From Cryptosporangium arvum DSM 44712 (lineage in GTDB: Bacteria > Actinomycetota > Actinomycetes > Mycobacteriales > Cryptosporangiaceae), in the NCBI RefSeq assembly GCF_000585375.1, contig NZ_KK073874.1:744001-808000 (forward strand): 64,000 bases of DNA. Reading direction: 5' to 3'. Every line of letters begins with the position of its first letter. The first letter of the stretch is position 1. Position numbers and translations under genes: made by a program. Below, piece by piece: positions 17,857 through 26,165 of this stretch. The notes under the pieces were generated by a model that did no database searches, had not been told where the DNA came from, and worked only from the letters and a program-made list of their open reading frames with translations.

Positions 17857-19520
17857 GAGGACTCTCGAACCTTGATCGTCGGGAACAGGAGCGCAGCGGG
17901 TGCGTGCGCTGGTACGACCGGACTGCCCGGTGCCACCGGGGCCACGCGCCGATAAGCCTGGCCGAGGTCCGGGCGGGGGTCGTCCTCGCCGCGGTTCGGC
18001 CAGAACGAGCAGGCCCGCTCGGTGAGAGCGGTGATCGTCAGGGCCGGGTTCACGCCGAGGTTCGCCGAGACCGTCGACCCGTCCATGATCGAGAGCCCCG
18101 GGTAGCCGTGCACCCGGTGGTACGGATCGATGACGCCGTCGTCGGCCGAGAGCCCCATCGAGCAGCCGCCGATGAAGTGCGCGGTCATCGGGATGTTCGC
18201 GATGTCGGCGAACGATCCGCCGGGATCGCCGTCGACCTCGCGGGCGAGGCGGCGCACGACGTCGTGACCGACCGGGATCCACCGTGGCGGCGGCTCGCCG
18301 GGGCCGGGTTTCGTCCGCAGCCGCTGGCCGCCGAACAGCCCGCGCTTGCCCGACACCACCAGTGAGTCGTCGTGTTCCTGCATGACGAGCGCGATCACCG
18401 TGCGCTCCGACCAGCGGCGCACGGACAGGCTGCGCCAGACCGCGCCGGGGTTGCGGACGGCCACCCCGAGGGCGCGCAGCCAGCGCGGGCCGCGCCCACC
18501 GTCGACGAGCAGCGTCTGCAGCAGGCCGATCACGTTGCTGCCCGGCCCGTAGCGGACCGGCTCGATGTGAGTCTTCGGGTCCGGGTGGAACGACGCCGTG
18601 ATCGCCACGCCCCGGCTGTAGTTCGTGTGGAGACGCCGAGACGTCGCCGCGAGCACCGCCTCGGAGTTCGTCCGCGTCTGGTGGCCCAGCCGGGGCGAGA
18701 GGTCCGGCATCGTCTTGCGCATCGCGTGCAGCAACCGCTGCGTGCCGTACGTGCCCGCGGCCAGCACGACGTGGTCCGCGGTGAACGTCCGCCGGCCCGA
18801 CCGGCGGCCGCTGCGCACGGTCTCGACGGTCCAGCCGGGGCGGTCGGTGCGGATCGACCTCACGGTGGTGAGCGGGTGCACCTCGGCCCCGGCCTTCTCG
18901 GCCAGGTACAGGTAGTTCTGGGTGAGCGTGTTCTTCGCGCCGACGCGACAGCCGGTCATGCACGAGCCGCACTCGGTGCACGCCACCCGGTCGGGCCCGG
19001 CGCCGCCGAAGAAGGGGTCCTTCCCCGACGGCCCGAAGAACACGCCGACCGGGGTCGAGCGCCAGGTGTCCCCGGCCCCGATCTCGTCCGCGACCTTGCG
19101 CATCGCGACGTCCGCCGGCGTCACCGACGGGTTCGTCGTGACGCCGAGCATGCGCCGGGCCTGCTCGTAGTGCGGCTCGAGTTCGTCGGCCCAGTCGGTG
19201 ATGCCGGCCCACTGCGGGTCGTCGAAGAACGCCCGCGGTGGCTGGTAGAGCGTGTTGGCGTAGTTCAGCGACCCACCGCCGACGCCGGCGCCGGCCATCA
19301 CCAGCACGTCGGGCAGCAGGTGGATGCGTTGCGGGCCGTAACACCCGAGCTGCGGCGCCCACAGGTACCGGCGCAGATCCCACGACGTTTTCGGCAGGGT
19401 CTCCTGGTCGAACCGGCGGCCGGCCTCCAGCACCCCGACCCGGTACCCCTTCTCGGTGAGGCGGAGCGCGGTGACGCTGCCGCCGAAGCCACTACCCACC
19501 ACGAGGACGTCATAGTGCAT
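17853..19520 (-). CDS. GMC family oxidoreductase (cholesterol-oxidase-like)
   Basis: A 555-residue FAD enzyme with the N-terminal motif GSGFGGSVTALRL (about residues 9-21) and the GMC segment AGAGVGGGSLNYANTLY. A Cys-rich insert CTECGSCMTGCRVGAKNT is typical of the cholesterol oxidase-like actinobacterial GMC proteins. The C-terminal HFIGGCSMG and NLGVNPALTITALTERA complete the FAD site. It probably oxidises a hydroxyl on a sterol, terpenoid or long-chain alcohol. No signal peptide is seen, so it is cytoplasmic. Its start overlaps the BVMO gene end by 11 bp. Confidence 0.9.
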   Translation of the reverse strand: MHYDVLVVGSGFGGSVTALRLTEKGYRVGVLEAGRRFDQETLPKTSWDLRRYLWAPQLGCYGPQRIHLLPDVLVMAGAGVGGGSLNYANTLYQPPRAFFDDPQWAGITDWADELEPHYEQARRMLGVTTNPSVTPADVAMRKVADEIGAGDTWRSTPVGVFFGPSGKDPFFGGAGPDRVACTECGSCMTGCRVGAKNTLTQNYLYLAEKAGAEVHPLTTVRSIRTDRPGWTVETVRSGRRSGRRTFTADHVVLAAGTYGTQRLLHAMRKTMPDLSPRLGHQTRTNSEAVLAATSRRLHTNYSRGVAITASFHPDPKTHIEPVRYGPGSNVIGLLQTLLVDGGRGPRWLRALGVAVRNPGAVWRSLSVRRWSERTVIALVMQEHDDSLVVSGKRGLFGGQRLRTKPGPGEPPPRWIPVGHDVVRRLAREVDGDPGGSFADIANIPMTAHFIGGCSMGLSADDGVIDPYHRVHGYPGLSIMDGSTVSANLGVNPALTITALTERACSFWPNRGEDDPRPDLGQAYRRVAPVAPGSPVVPAHAPAALLFPTIKVRESS

Positions 19521-20991
19521 TCAGCGGCACCGCTTTCAAGTGGTAGTTGTCCAGGTCGATGCGGCGCGTCGCCTGCCGGTACCGCCACGTGAACGTATGC
19601 CACATGACGCTGTTCCGGCCGTTGCGGTCGAGATACCAGCTGGCGCACCCGCCCTGGTTCCAGACCGACCGCTCCAACTTGCGGTGGACGTCGGCGACGT
19701 AGTCGTGTTCGGTCTCCGCACGCACCTCGAGCGAGGCGAGGTCGGCGCGGTCGAGCGTGCGGACGGCGTCGACGATGTAGCGGGCCTGCGACTCGAGCAT
19801 GTAGATGATCGAGCTGTGCCCCAGGTTCGTGTTCGGGCCGTACATCAGGAACAGGTTCGGGAACCCGTGGATGGTCATCCCGAGGTGGGCGCGCGGGCTC
19901 CCGTCCCAGGTCTCGGCGAGGGTCAGCCCGGCGCGGCCGGTGATCAGGCGGGCCACCGGCGGTTCGGTCGGGGTGAAGCCGGTGCCGAAGATCAGGACGT
20001 CGAGATCGTGCTCGCGCCCGGCGGCGTCGACGACACCGGTCGGGGTCACCTCGGCGGCGGCCGCGGTCACCAGCTCGACGTTGGGCCGCTGCAGCGCCGG
20101 GAACCAGTCGTCGGAGAGCAGCGCGCGTTTGCAGCCGATCTGGAACGGCGGGCGCAGCTTCGCCCGCAGCTCCGGGTCCTTCACCTGGCGGCGCAAGTGG
20201 GTCTCGGCGACGAACTGCATGCCCGGCAGCAGCTTGGGGAAGTGGGCCATGCTGAGCACGTAGCTCTCGCGGTAGAGGTACGTCGAGCCGCGGGCGATCC
20301 GCTGGGTGATCGGCCAGCGTCGGTAGAGCGCACGCTCGGCTTTGAGGTACGGCCGGTCGCCCCGGGGCACGACCCAGCCCGGCGTCCGCTGGAAGACGGT
20401 CAGCCGACCGGCCTCCGGCGCGATCGCCGGAACGAACTGCACGGCGGACGCGCCGGTACCGACGACGCCGACCCGCTTGCCCTTCAGCGGGACCGAGTGG
20501 TCCCAGCGGGCGGAGTGGAACGCGTCGCCGCGGAACGAGACCAGGCCGGGCAGGTCGGGCAGGCGTGGGGCGGACAGCGCGCCGGTGGCGGCCACCAGCA
20601 CCTGGGCGCGGATGGTGCCGCTGGAGGTCTCGGCGATCCAGTGGGTGCCGTCCCAGTGGGCACCGAACAGTTCGCAGCCGAACCGGACGTGGTCGATCAG
20701 GCCGGTGTCGCGCACCGTCCGCACCAGGTAGTCCAGGATCTCGGGCTGGCGGCTGTAGGACCGCGGCCAATCCGGGTTCGGCGCGAACGAGAACGAGTAC
20801 AGCACCGACTGCACGTCGCAGGCGCACTCGGGATAGGTGTTGTCCCGCCAGGTGCCGCCGACCTGGTCGGCCTTCTCGATGATCAGCAGGTCGTCGGGGG
20901 AGCGGTAGCCGGCGGCGCGTAAATGCGCCGCCGCTGACAGTCCTCCGAAACCGGCGCCGACCACCAGGACGCGTACGGATTCTTCCGGCAC
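19510..20991 (-). CDS. Baeyer-Villiger monooxygenase (FAD/NADPH)
   Basis: A 493-residue flavoprotein with two Rossmann motifs, GAGFGGLSAA near residue 12 and GVVGTGASAVQ near residue 175. Between them is the BVMO fingerprint FRGDAFHSARWD (FxGxxxHxxxW). The GTGFTPTEPP and GPNTNLGHSS segments are also characteristic. It inserts oxygen next to a ketone, giving an ester or lactone, with NADPH and O2. It leads the BVMO/GMC/ADC operon. An inverted-repeat-like sequence related to that before the local TetR gene lies about 40 bp upstream, suggesting joint control. Confidence 0.93.
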   Translation of the reverse strand: MPEESVRVLVVGAGFGGLSAAAHLRAAGYRSPDDLLIIEKADQVGGTWRDNTYPECACDVQSVLYSFSFAPNPDWPRSYSRQPEILDYLVRTVRDTGLIDHVRFGCELFGAHWDGTHWIAETSSGTIRAQVLVAATGALSAPRLPDLPGLVSFRGDAFHSARWDHSVPLKGKRVGVVGTGASAVQFVPAIAPEAGRLTVFQRTPGWVVPRGDRPYLKAERALYRRWPITQRIARGSTYLYRESYVLSMAHFPKLLPGMQFVAETHLRRQVKDPELRAKLRPPFQIGCKRALLSDDWFPALQRPNVELVTAAAAEVTPTGVVDAAGREHDLDVLIFGTGFTPTEPPVARLITGRAGLTLAETWDGSPRAHLGMTIHGFPNLFLMYGPNTNLGHSSIIYMLESQARYIVDAVRTLDRADLASLEVRAETEHDYVADVHRKLERSVWNQGGCASWYLDRNGRNSVMWHTFTWRYRQATRRIDLDNYHLKAVPLNAL

Positions 20992-21029
20992 GTGCTCACC
21001 CCCGACGTTGGGCAGTGGCTCACAAAAAG

Positions 21030-21047
21030 ATGCAGTCTTGACGGTAT
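21030..21047. promoter_or_regulatory. candidate second operator of the TetR regulon
   Basis: The sequence ATGCAGTCTTGACGGTAT agrees at 15 of 18 positions with the core of the perfect repeat before the TetR gene (ATACAGGCTTGACTGTAT). It lies 39 bp upstream of the BVMO start. It is less symmetric than the first site, so the call rests on the shared core and context. Confidence 0.45.
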
Positions 21048-21108
21048 GTATCTTGGAGCGCCTCGGTGCCCGTGTCTAGTGGTTGGGTTCCGCGTTAGCG
21101 TGACCGCC

Positions 21109-22263
21109 ATGACCAGCACCGAGCCGATCTCGCGAGCGAACGCCGCGTTCACCGGCCGCCCCAGGATGGCGCGGTTCGGCTGGCTGTTCGGTGGAATCTG
21201 GCTCTTCTACCTGGTCGACCCGGCTCAGGTGGCGTGGGAACAGGACAACGTCGTGCTGCGGGTGCTCGGCCTGGCCGCGCTGCTCGCGTTCGCGCTCTGG
21301 TACCTGGGGATCTTCACGTTCGTCCGCTCGACCCGGTTCCGGCTGTGGGAGGACGAGGTTCGCCGCAGCTGGACCGCGATCGGTGTCCTGGTTCTGCTGG
21401 CAGCGCTGACGGTGCCGGCGTCCGGGTCCAACGCGCTGGCCACGTTCGTGTACATCAGTGCCGCGTCGATGATGGTGCTGCCGCTGCGCTACGGGATCGG
21501 GGTCGCGGTCGGGTTGCTCGTGCTGGCCCTGGCCCTCGACGCGTTCGTGCCCGGGTACAGCACGGGCGCCGGGCTGATCTTCGGCATCGTGGTGTCCGCG
21601 CTGGCGATCTGGGGCGTGCGTCAGATGATCGAGCGCAACGTGCAGCTGATCGCCGCGCAGGAAACCGTCACGCAGCTCGCGATCGCGGAGGAGCGGGCCC
21701 GTACCGCCCGGGATCTGCACGACATCCTCGGGCACTCGCTCACCGTCATCACGGTGAAGGCGGAGCTGGCCGGGCGGCTCATCCGCGCCGACCCGGATCG
21801 CGCGGAGCGTGAGGTCGCGGATCTGGAGCGCCTCTCCCGGGAGGCGCTCGCCGACGTCCGGCGCACGGTCAGCGGCTACCGGGCGGTGACGCTGGCCGGG
21901 GAGATCGTCAGCGCCCGGGTCGCGCTCGACGCCGCCGGTATCGACGCGCAGCTGCCGATCGCGCTCGACGAGGTGCCGGGGGAGCGGCGGGAGCTGTTCG
22001 GCTGGGTCGTGCGCGAGGGGGTGACGAACGTGATCCGGCACGCCGCTGCCCGGCGCTGCGTGGTCACGGTCGCCCGCGGCTGCGTCGAGGTGGCCGACGA
22101 CGGGCGAGGTGCCGTCGCCGCGTCGGCCGTGTCCGGGTCGGAGCTGGGGAACGGGTTGACCGGGTTGCGTGAGCGGGTCGAAACGGCGGGTGGGACGCTC
22201 GTCGTCGGACGTTCGGACCTCGGCGGATTCTTGCTGCGCGTCACCCTGGGAGGAACCCGATGA
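21109..22263 (+). CDS. DesK-type sensor histidine kinase
   Basis: A 384-residue kinase with five or six N-terminal membrane helices (from FGWLFGGIWLFYLV to IFGIVVSALAIWGV) and no obvious extracellular domain. A coiled segment and HisKA_3 follow (ARTARDLHDILGHSLTVITVKAEL, phospho-His in DLHD), then a small HATPase (VTNVIRHAAARRC; DDGRG; GNGLTGLRERV). This is the DesK/LiaS class that senses membrane or cell-wall state. Start at ATG; an in-frame GTG three codons earlier is possible. Its stop overlaps the response regulator start (ATGA). Confidence 0.92.
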   Translation: MTSTEPISRANAAFTGRPRMARFGWLFGGIWLFYLVDPAQVAWEQDNVVLRVLGLAALLAFALWYLGIFTFVRSTRFRLWEDEVRRSWTAIGVLVLLAALTVPASGSNALATFVYISAASMMVLPLRYGIGVAVGLLVLALALDAFVPGYSTGAGLIFGIVVSALAIWGVRQMIERNVQLIAAQETVTQLAIAEERARTARDLHDILGHSLTVITVKAELAGRLIRADPDRAEREVADLERLSREALADVRRTVSGYRAVTLAGEIVSARVALDAAGIDAQLPIALDEVPGERRELFGWVVREGVTNVIRHAAARRCVVTVARGCVEVADDGRGAVAASAVSGSELGNGLTGLRERVETAGGTLVVGRSDLGGFLLRVTLGGTR

Positions 22264-22880
22264 GCGAGGAGATCCGTCTCCTGCTGGCCGACGACCAGGC
22301 GCTGGTCCGCGGTGCGCTGGCGGCCCTGCTCGACCTCGAGCCCGACCTAACCGTCGTCGCCGAGGTCGGCCGCGGCGACGAGGTGGCCGCGGCCGCGGCG
22401 GCCAACCGGCCCGACGTCGCGCTGCTCGACGTCGAGATGCCGGGCCTGGACGGCATCGCCGCCGCCAAGGCCGTCCGCGACGCGCTCCCCACCTGCAAGG
22501 TCCTGATCGTCACGACGTTCGGCCGCCCCGGCTACCTGCGTCGCGCGATGGAGGCCGGCGCCAGCGGTTTCGTCGTCAAGGACACCCCGGCCAAACAGCT
22601 GGCGGACGCGGTGCGCCGAGTGCACGCCGGGCTGCGTGTCGTGGATCCCACGCTCGCCGCGGAGACCCTCGCCACCGGCGCCACCCCGCTCACCGACCGC
22701 GAGACCGACGTCCTCCGCGCGGCCAGGGCCGGCGGCACGGTCGCCGATCTCGCGAAGGAACTGCACCTGTCCGAGGGCACGGTCCGCAACCACCTGTCCG
22801 CCGCGATCGGCAAGACCGGTGCCCGCACCCGGGCCGAAGCCGTCCGCCTGGCCGAAGCCAACGGCTGGCTGCTGGGCTAG
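22260..22880 (+). CDS. NarL/DesR-type response regulator
   Basis: A 206-residue regulator: receiver domain (ADDQALV; phospho-Asp in ALLDVEMPG; Thr in IVTTFG; Lys in FVVKDTP) and a C-terminal LuxR helix-turn-helix (LTDRETDVLRAARAGGTVADLAKELHLSEGTVRNHLSAAIGKTG). It is coupled to the preceding DesK-type kinase, which phosphorylates it. No transporter or lipid desaturase gene is adjacent, so the target genes are unknown. Confidence 0.93.
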   Translation: MSEEIRLLLADDQALVRGALAALLDLEPDLTVVAEVGRGDEVAAAAAANRPDVALLDVEMPGLDGIAAAKAVRDALPTCKVLIVTTFGRPGYLRRAMEAGASGFVVKDTPAKQLADAVRRVHAGLRVVDPTLAAETLATGATPLTDRETDVLRAARAGGTVADLAKELHLSEGTVRNHLSAAIGKTGARTRAEAVRLAEANGWLLG

Positions 22881-22897
22881 TTCGGCGTCCGGCACGT

Positions 22898-23315
22898 TCA
22901 GGCGCTCGTGCGCACGGGGTCGAGCGTGATGCCGTCGACGGCGGCGTCGGCGATGCGGTTCAGTGTTTTCGTGTCGACCCCCGCCTTGAGCAGCGCCTCG
23001 AGTCCGCGATGCGTGGCGAGGACCAGCCCACCGAGCGCAACCGCGCCGGTCGGGGCAGCCTTCGGGCGCGGCGAGCCACGCGCGGAGACGGTCGAGCGCC
23101 TGGTCCTCCGGACCGTTCACCCTGGCTGCGGCGCTCCGATCGGAGCTGTCGCAGTACTCCTCGAAGATGCGGCGGAACAGCGCGTCCTTGTCGCCGAATG
23201 CGCTGTAGAGGCTGCCTTTGCTGATCCCGGTCACGCGGGAGAGATCCTCGACCGAGGTGCCGTGGTAGCCGGTCTCGTTGAACTGCCGGCGCGCAGCGAC
23301 CAGCACGTCGTGCTC
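22898..23315 (-). pseudogene. TetR family regulator remnant (frameshifted, no start)
   Basis: The frame DVLVAARRQFNETGYHGTSVEDLSRVTGISKGSLYSAF is a clear TetR helix-turn-helix, followed by KDALFRRIFEEYC and ALDRLRAWLAAPEG. Near 23040-23065 the coding frame shifts: the family-like C-terminus (ALGGLVLATHRGLEALLKAGVDTKTLNRIADAAVDGI) continues in another frame to a stop at 22898. The 5' end is also lost, since the homology runs straight into a short-chain dehydrogenase fragment on the other strand with no promoter or start between. Both defects mark a dead gene. Confidence 0.8.
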
Positions 23316-23759
23316 ATCGTGCAGCGGCTGCTCGACGGCGGCGCGAGCGTCGTCACGACGGCACGCACGGCGACCGACGAGACGCCGAAGGGCGCCACCT
23401 TCATCCAGGGCGACATCAGCACGCTCGCCGGCGTCCAGGCGTTCGCCGCGGCAGCGCTACGCGAGCTCGGCGGTGTCGACATCGTCGTGAACAACGCCGC
23501 CGCCGCCCGCACCCACCTCGGCGGTATCGCGACCATCCCCGACGAGGAGTGGCTCGACGCCCTCGACCTCAACTTCCTGTCGTCCGTTCGAGTCACCAAC
23601 GCGCTGCTGCCGGCGCTGCGCGAAGCCGGGGCGGGCGGCGCGATCCCCGGTGACCCGCGTGACATCGCCGAGGCCGTCGCCTTCCTCGTCTCGGACCGAG
23701 GCCAGTGGATCACCGGCGCCAGCCTGAACGTCGACGGCGGCGAGCTCCCCGCCATCTAG
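23316..23759 (+). pseudogene. short-chain dehydrogenase/reductase remnant
   Basis: The frame VQRLLDGGASVVTTAR...GATFIQGDISTLAG...VDIVVNNAAA...LNFLSSVRVTNALLPALREAGAGGAI is an SDR without the N-terminal cofactor glycine motif. It then jumps directly to PGDPRDIAEAVAFLVSDRGQWITGASLNVDGG, the SDR C-terminus. The catalytic Ser/Tyr-x-x-x-Lys segment, normally between them, is deleted in frame. With both cofactor loop and active site missing it cannot work as an SDR. It abuts the TetR remnant head to head, as if an intergenic region was lost. Confidence 0.8.
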
Positions 23760-23765
23760 CCCGCG

Positions 23766-23818
23766 CCGGTCAGCCGCGCGGGCCCGGCTCGCCTCTCCGA
23801 GCCTGCGCGGCTGACCGG
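23766..23818. terminator. long hairpin between SDR remnant and response regulator
   Basis: Perfect 14-bp arms (CCGGTCAGCCGCGC with GCGCGGCTGACCGG) enclose a 25-base GC-rich loop. It sits downstream of both converging units, so a bidirectional terminator is likely. Confidence 0.6.
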
Positions 23819-23876
23819 GTTCGGGCCCGACCCCCTGCGATCTGGCGACGGGACGCGGGCTGGTGATTCGACGGCC

Positions 23877-24524
23877 CTATGCGCCCGCTCCGCTCTGGTA
23901 GGTGAACACCACCAGCTGCGCCCGGTCGCGGGCGCCCAGCTTCACCATCGCGCGGCCCACGTGCGTCCGCACCGTGGCCGGGCTGATCACCAGCCGGTCC
24001 GCGATCTCGTCGTTCGACAACCCCTCGGCCACCAGGGCGGCGATCTCCTGCTCCCGCTCGGTCAGGCTCGACCAGCGCGGATGCGGCTCGGACCGGCGGC
24101 TCGGCCGGTCGACGAACGTCTTCACGACCCGGCGGGTGACCGACGGGGAGAGCAACGCTCCACCCGCGACGACCCCGCGGACGGCGTCCAGCAGGTCGGT
24201 CGGGCGGGTGTCCTTGAGCAGGAAGCCCGAGGCACCCACGCGCAGCGCGTCGAAGATGTACTCGTCGATCTCGAACGTGGTGAGCACGACGATCCGCGTG
24301 TCCGGGACGGCCGCCACGATCCGGCGCGTCGCCTCGATACCGTCGATACCCGGCATCCGGATGTCCATCAGCACGACGTCCGGACGGGTCTCGACCGCGA
24401 CCGCGACCGCGGCGAGCCCGTCCGCCACGTCACCGACCACCTCGAGGTCGGGTTCGTTGTCCAGCAGCGCGCGCAGCCCCAGACGCACCAGCGCCTGGTC
24501 GTCGGCGATCAGGACCCGGATCAC
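23877..24524 (-). CDS. NarL-type response regulator
   Basis: A 215-residue regulator: receiver domain (IADDQALVRLGLRALL; Asp in VLMDIRMPG; VVLTTFE; FLLKDTRP) and a LuxR helix-turn-helix (LTEREQEIAALVAEGLSNDEIADRLVISPATVRTHVGRAM). It is translated after the kinase gene with a 4-bp overlap. The divergent ABC transporter beyond the kinase, and a 22-bp palindrome at that promoter, suggest it binds there and controls the transporter in response to an envelope or antibiotic signal. Confidence 0.94.
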   Translation of the reverse strand: MIRVLIADDQALVRLGLRALLDNEPDLEVVGDVADGLAAVAVAVETRPDVVLMDIRMPGIDGIEATRRIVAAVPDTRIVVLTTFEIDEYIFDALRVGASGFLLKDTRPTDLLDAVRGVVAGGALLSPSVTRRVVKTFVDRPSRRSEPHPRWSSLTEREQEIAALVAEGLSNDEIADRLVISPATVRTHVGRAMVKLGARDRAQLVVFTYQSGAGA

Positions 24525-25564
24525 GCCGGGAGCTCCGCGACCACCCGGAACCCGTCGGAACCGGAGACGGCGAGCGTTCCACCCACCGACGTCACCCGCT
24601 CCCGCATGCCGGCGATCCCGTGGCCCTCGGTGAACGGGCCACCGGGGCCGGTGTCGGCCACCTCGATCCGCACCGAGTCCGGACCGTAGCCGACCCGCAC
24701 GGTCGCGGTGGCCGGCCCGGCGTGGCGCAGCACGTTCGTCAGCGACTCCTGGACGATCCGGTACGCGACCAGGTCGACCGCGCGCGGGAGCGGCCGGACC
24801 TCGCCGGTCACGATCGTCCGGACCAGCGTGCCGCTGGCGGTGATCCGGTCGGTCAGCGCGTCGAGCCGGGCCAGGCCGGCCAGCGGCGCGCGGTCACGCA
24901 GGATCTCCAGCGTGGCGCGGAGCTCGTCCAGCGCCTCCCGGCTGGTGGCGCTGATCGCGGTGAGCGCGGCCTCGGCCTGCGACGGCTTGGTGGGCAGCAG
25001 GTGCAGCGCGATGTCGGCCTGCATCGTGATCGCGGCCAACCCGTGGCCGACGACGTCGTGCACCTCCTGGGCCACGCGCAGCCGCTCGTCGTCCGCCGCC
25101 CGCTGGGCTTCGGCCGCGGCGGCCTGCCGATTGAGCTTCACCGCGGAACCCACCGCGAACGGCACGACGATCCACGCCGAGCCCGGCAACAGCCCCGGCA
25201 GCAGCGACTCCGAGAACACCAGGTGGCCGAGCAGCACCAGCATCGCCGCGCCGCTGATCAGCACCGCCCGGCGCACCGGGTACCGCAGCACGACCGTGTA
25301 GGTCGCGATCGCCACCGCGATCAGCACCGGACCGTACGGGTAGCCCGCGATCAGGTACGTCGACACGGTCGCCGTCGTCACCGCGAGGGTGACCGCCGGG
25401 AACCACCGCCGCGCGACGAGCGCCAGGCACGCGATCGCGGTGAGCGCGTACCCGATCGCGTCGACGGGCTGGGCCTCCGGTTGGACGTGACCGAGCTGAC
25501 CGGCCACGGCCAGGCTCAGCGCGGTGAGCACCACCGCGAGCAGGGCGTCGAACGCGCGGCTCAT
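24521..25564 (-). CDS. DesK-type sensor histidine kinase
   Basis: A 347-residue kinase with about five N-terminal helices (LLAVVLTALSLAVAGQL through SAWIVVPFAVGSAV), a short linker, HisKA_3 (ERLRVAQEVHDVVGHGLAAITMQADIAL, His in EVHD) and HATPase (QESLTNVLRHAGPA; VADTGPGG; GHGIAGMRERV). The ATG overlaps the stop of the upstream DUF2269-like gene. There is no large sensor domain, as in kinases that sense within the membrane. It pairs with the following regulator and probably controls the divergent MacB-like ABC transporter. Confidence 0.92.
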   Translation of the reverse strand: MSRAFDALLAVVLTALSLAVAGQLGHVQPEAQPVDAIGYALTAIACLALVARRWFPAVTLAVTTATVSTYLIAGYPYGPVLIAVAIATYTVVLRYPVRRAVLISGAAMLVLLGHLVFSESLLPGLLPGSAWIVVPFAVGSAVKLNRQAAAAEAQRAADDERLRVAQEVHDVVGHGLAAITMQADIALHLLPTKPSQAEAALTAISATSREALDELRATLEILRDRAPLAGLARLDALTDRITASGTLVRTIVTGEVRPLPRAVDLVAYRIVQESLTNVLRHAGPATATVRVGYGPDSVRIEVADTGPGGPFTEGHGIAGMRERVTSVGGTLAVSGSDGFRVVAELPA

Positions 25565-26022
25565 CGGCGCTTCCACGGCTTCGCGACGCTCAGCACCGTG
25601 GTGAACAGCAGCAGCGCACACGCCACCGACGGCGCGACGACGAGGTTGATCGCGTCCCTCGACGGGAGCTCCGCGCCCAGGCGCGCGGCTTCCCGCAGAC
25701 CCGGGGCCAGCAGGAACAGCACCAGCACGTTCATCACGACGGTCACCGCGAGCTTCACCGCCACCCACCAGTAGCGCACCAGGCCCCACTTGGTACCGAG
25801 GCCGCTCACTACTCCGGTCACCAGCGCCGCGAGCGCCAGCGGAGTGATCAGCACGGTACCGATCAGCCCGGCGACCGGATAGACGACGTCCGGGCCGCCG
25901 GCGGCCCCGGTGAGCCCGGCGACGCCCAGCACGACCAGGACGGCGTCCGCTCCCAGCCAGCCGACCGACGTCGCCACGTGGCTGATCAGCACCGTCTTCC
26001 GCCAGCGGGGGGTGAGTTTCAT
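25561..26022 (-). CDS. DUF2269-like integral membrane protein
   Basis: A 153-residue protein with four hydrophobic helices: VLISHVATSVGWLGADAVLVVLGVAG, AGLIGTVLITPLALAALVTGVVSGLG, YWWVAVKLAVTVVMNVLVLFLLAPG and VVAPSVACALLLFTTVLSVAKPW. The HxxxSVGWLGAD start and the GLVRYWWVAVKL segment recall the DUF2269 family (no known function), common near DesK kinases in actinobacteria. It is the first gene of the DUF2269/kinase/regulator operon and may be an accessory sensor; that is inference. Confidence 0.8.
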   Translation of the reverse strand: MKLTPRWRKTVLISHVATSVGWLGADAVLVVLGVAGLTGAAGGPDVVYPVAGLIGTVLITPLALAALVTGVVSGLGTKWGLVRYWWVAVKLAVTVVMNVLVLFLLAPGLREAARLGAELPSRDAINLVVAPSVACALLLFTTVLSVAKPWKRR

Positions 26023-26086
26023 GGCTCGATCGTCCGGTCTCCACCGTCGGCGCGCGTCCGTCCAGACGCTGGTTCCCGGGCGGCCC

Positions 26087-26108
26087 GGCTACGTCAGCTG
26101 ACGTAGCC
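26087..26108. promoter_or_regulatory. 22-bp perfect palindrome between two-component operon and ABC transporter
   Basis: The half-site GGCTACGTCAG is followed exactly by its reverse complement. It lies 65 bp from the DUF2269 start and 58 bp from the ABC ATPase start, in the shared promoter region. NarL-type regulators often bind such ACGTCA/TGACGT dyads, so the adjacent regulator is the likely ligand. Confidence 0.7.
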
Positions 26109-26165
26109 GCGATGCCGAACGCACGTGGACGACCGCCGGGGGGTGGTCCGGCCAGCCTGTTCGAC

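Noticed and set aside
21030-21047. TTGACG as a -35 box of the DesK kinase gene
   Set aside because: No -10-like hexamer at 16-19 bp; the similarity to the TetR operator is a better explanation.
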